Assembly: GCF_016889705.1 (NCBI RefSeq)
Contig: NZ_CP069526.1
Location: forward strand, 2,356,001 to 2,420,000
Source of the DNA: Amycolatopsis sp. FDAARGOS 1241
GTDB lineage: Bacteria > Actinomycetota > Actinomycetes > Mycobacteriales > Pseudonocardiaceae
Reading direction: 5' to 3'
Length of the DNA stretch: 64,000 nt
Shown here: piece after piece, positions 63,438-64,000 of the stretch
Numbering within the stretch: position 1 is the first letter of the stretch
Layout: every line of letters begins with the position of its first letter
Made by a program: the position numbers and the translations under genes
The notes under the pieces: model-generated
Told to the model about the DNA's origin: nothing
What the model saw: the letters and a program-made list of their open reading frames with translations, nothing else
Database searches by the model: none

Positions 63438-64000
63438 GTGCTGTACCTGGTCGCGACCTTCCTGGCGATGGTGGCGCTGGGCCCGGACATGATGTTCGTC
63501 CTCGCCTCGGGGGGCGTGGCGGGCCACGGACGGGCCTGATGGCCGTGCTCGGCGTGGCGTCCGGCGAGGTCGTCCACATCACGGCCGCCGCGGTGGGTCT
63601 CTCGGCGCTGTTCGCGGACGCGCCGGCGGTGTTCACCGCGTTGCGGCAGGCCGGTGCCGGTTATCTGGCCTACCTCGGCGTCCAAGCCCTGCGCCGTGCC
63701 TGGCGTGCGGACCCGCTCTGGTCGCGACGTCCCCGGTCAGCGGCCGCCGCGCTCACCTGCGCGGCGCGGTAACGAACCTGGTGAACCCGAAGACGGTGAC
63801 GTTCTCCGTCGCGTTCCTGCCGCAGTTCGTCGACCGCGGGCTCGGGCACGTCTGGCTGCAGGTCCTCGTGCTCGGCGTGATCTTCCTGGCGTTCGAGGTG
63901 GTGGTGGACAGCACCGTCGGCCTCTGCGCCGGCCCGCCGGCGCCGCGCCCGCCAAGCCGTGGATGCCGGTTCGGGCACGGTCCTGCTCGCCCTCGCCGGG
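63438..64000 (+). pseudogene. LysE/RhtB-type amino-acid exporter, frameshifted, runs off right edge
   Basis: GTG 63438 begins LYLVATFLAMVALGPDMMFV, the LysE TM1 with the GPDxxxV signature. The frame stops at 63535; the next frame gives MAVLGVASGEVVHITAAAVG and QAGAGYLAYLGVQALRRAWR, and a third near 63775 gives AVTNLVNPKTVTFSVAFLPQ and FVDRGLGHVWLQVLVLGV. A last shift near 63935 reads RRRARQAVDAGSGTVLLALA to the edge. At least three lesions are needed, so it is probably inactive. Confidence 0.75.

Noticed and set aside
1..64000. CRISPR arrays, tRNA or rRNA genes, integrase or phage genes
   Set aside because: No regularly spaced repeats, cloverleaf-like sequences or phage motifs were seen by eye on either strand. 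A dedicated tRNA/CRISPR search was not possible here.

Overview
This is 64 kb of very GC-rich DNA with strong third-position GC bias, frequent GTG/TTG starts, Tat signal peptides, F420-type luciferase-like oxidoreductases, ECF sigma factors and TrmB-LuxR, IclR, LacI and ROK regulators. That points to a filamentous actinomycete, most like Amycolatopsis or another Pseudonocardiaceae. This is inferred from gene style only. I saw no rRNA, tRNA, CRISPR array or phage structural genes.

Left part (1-17.7 kb): a mosaic of small catabolic and stress genes, many broken. It holds a tautomerase at the edge, an ECF sigma factor, a four-gene minus-strand operon (CoA-transferase A pseudogene, CoA-transferase B, luciferase-like oxidoreductase, SDR) divergent from an IclR regulator with clear palindromes between them, an isochorismatase, a stress protein, and remnants of glyoxalases, an esterase, an ECF sigma factor, an AraC regulator and a hydrolase. 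It ends in a decayed sugar-type cluster: enolase-superfamily fragment, substrate-binding protein, ROK regulator and aldo/keto reductase.

Middle part (17.7-41.8 kb): the main island, a rhamnoside or rhamnose-polysaccharide utilisation locus. A plus-strand operon encodes exported GH106-like, GH78 and GH3 enzymes. A convergent minus-strand pair encodes an exported alpha-rhamnosidase-like protein and a frameshifted GH106-like protein. A LacI-family regulator is followed by an MFS transporter, a cytoplasmic GH78 and a decayed second GH78. Identical LacI-type operator sequences occur at both ends of the island, so one regulator probably controls all of it. The implied logic is outside trimming by Tat/Sec-exported glycosidases, uptake by MFS, then cytosolic de-rhamnosylation.

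Right part (41.8-64 kb): an aromatic-acid cluster (MHS transporter, PPOX-like protein, MDR oxidoreductase, IclR regulator, FAD aromatic hydroxylase), an IS5-like scar, a decayed TPR gene, an HtrA-like lipoprotein protease, a PPOX protein, a universal stress protein, a glyoxalase-fold protein, an exported YtcJ-like amidohydrolase convergent with an aldo/keto reductase, a subtilisin-propeller protease divergent from a TrmB-LuxR regulator, and small envelope/stress genes including a 24-residue Arg-rich mini-ORF.

A striking feature is that about 39 kb of coding sequence is free of lesions, including genes of 2.2-3.4 kb, while about 16 kb of recognisable genes carries dozens of frameshifts and a few nonsense codons. 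The lesions are clustered by gene, which looks more like real gene decay than uniform sequencing error, but raw reads are needed to decide.
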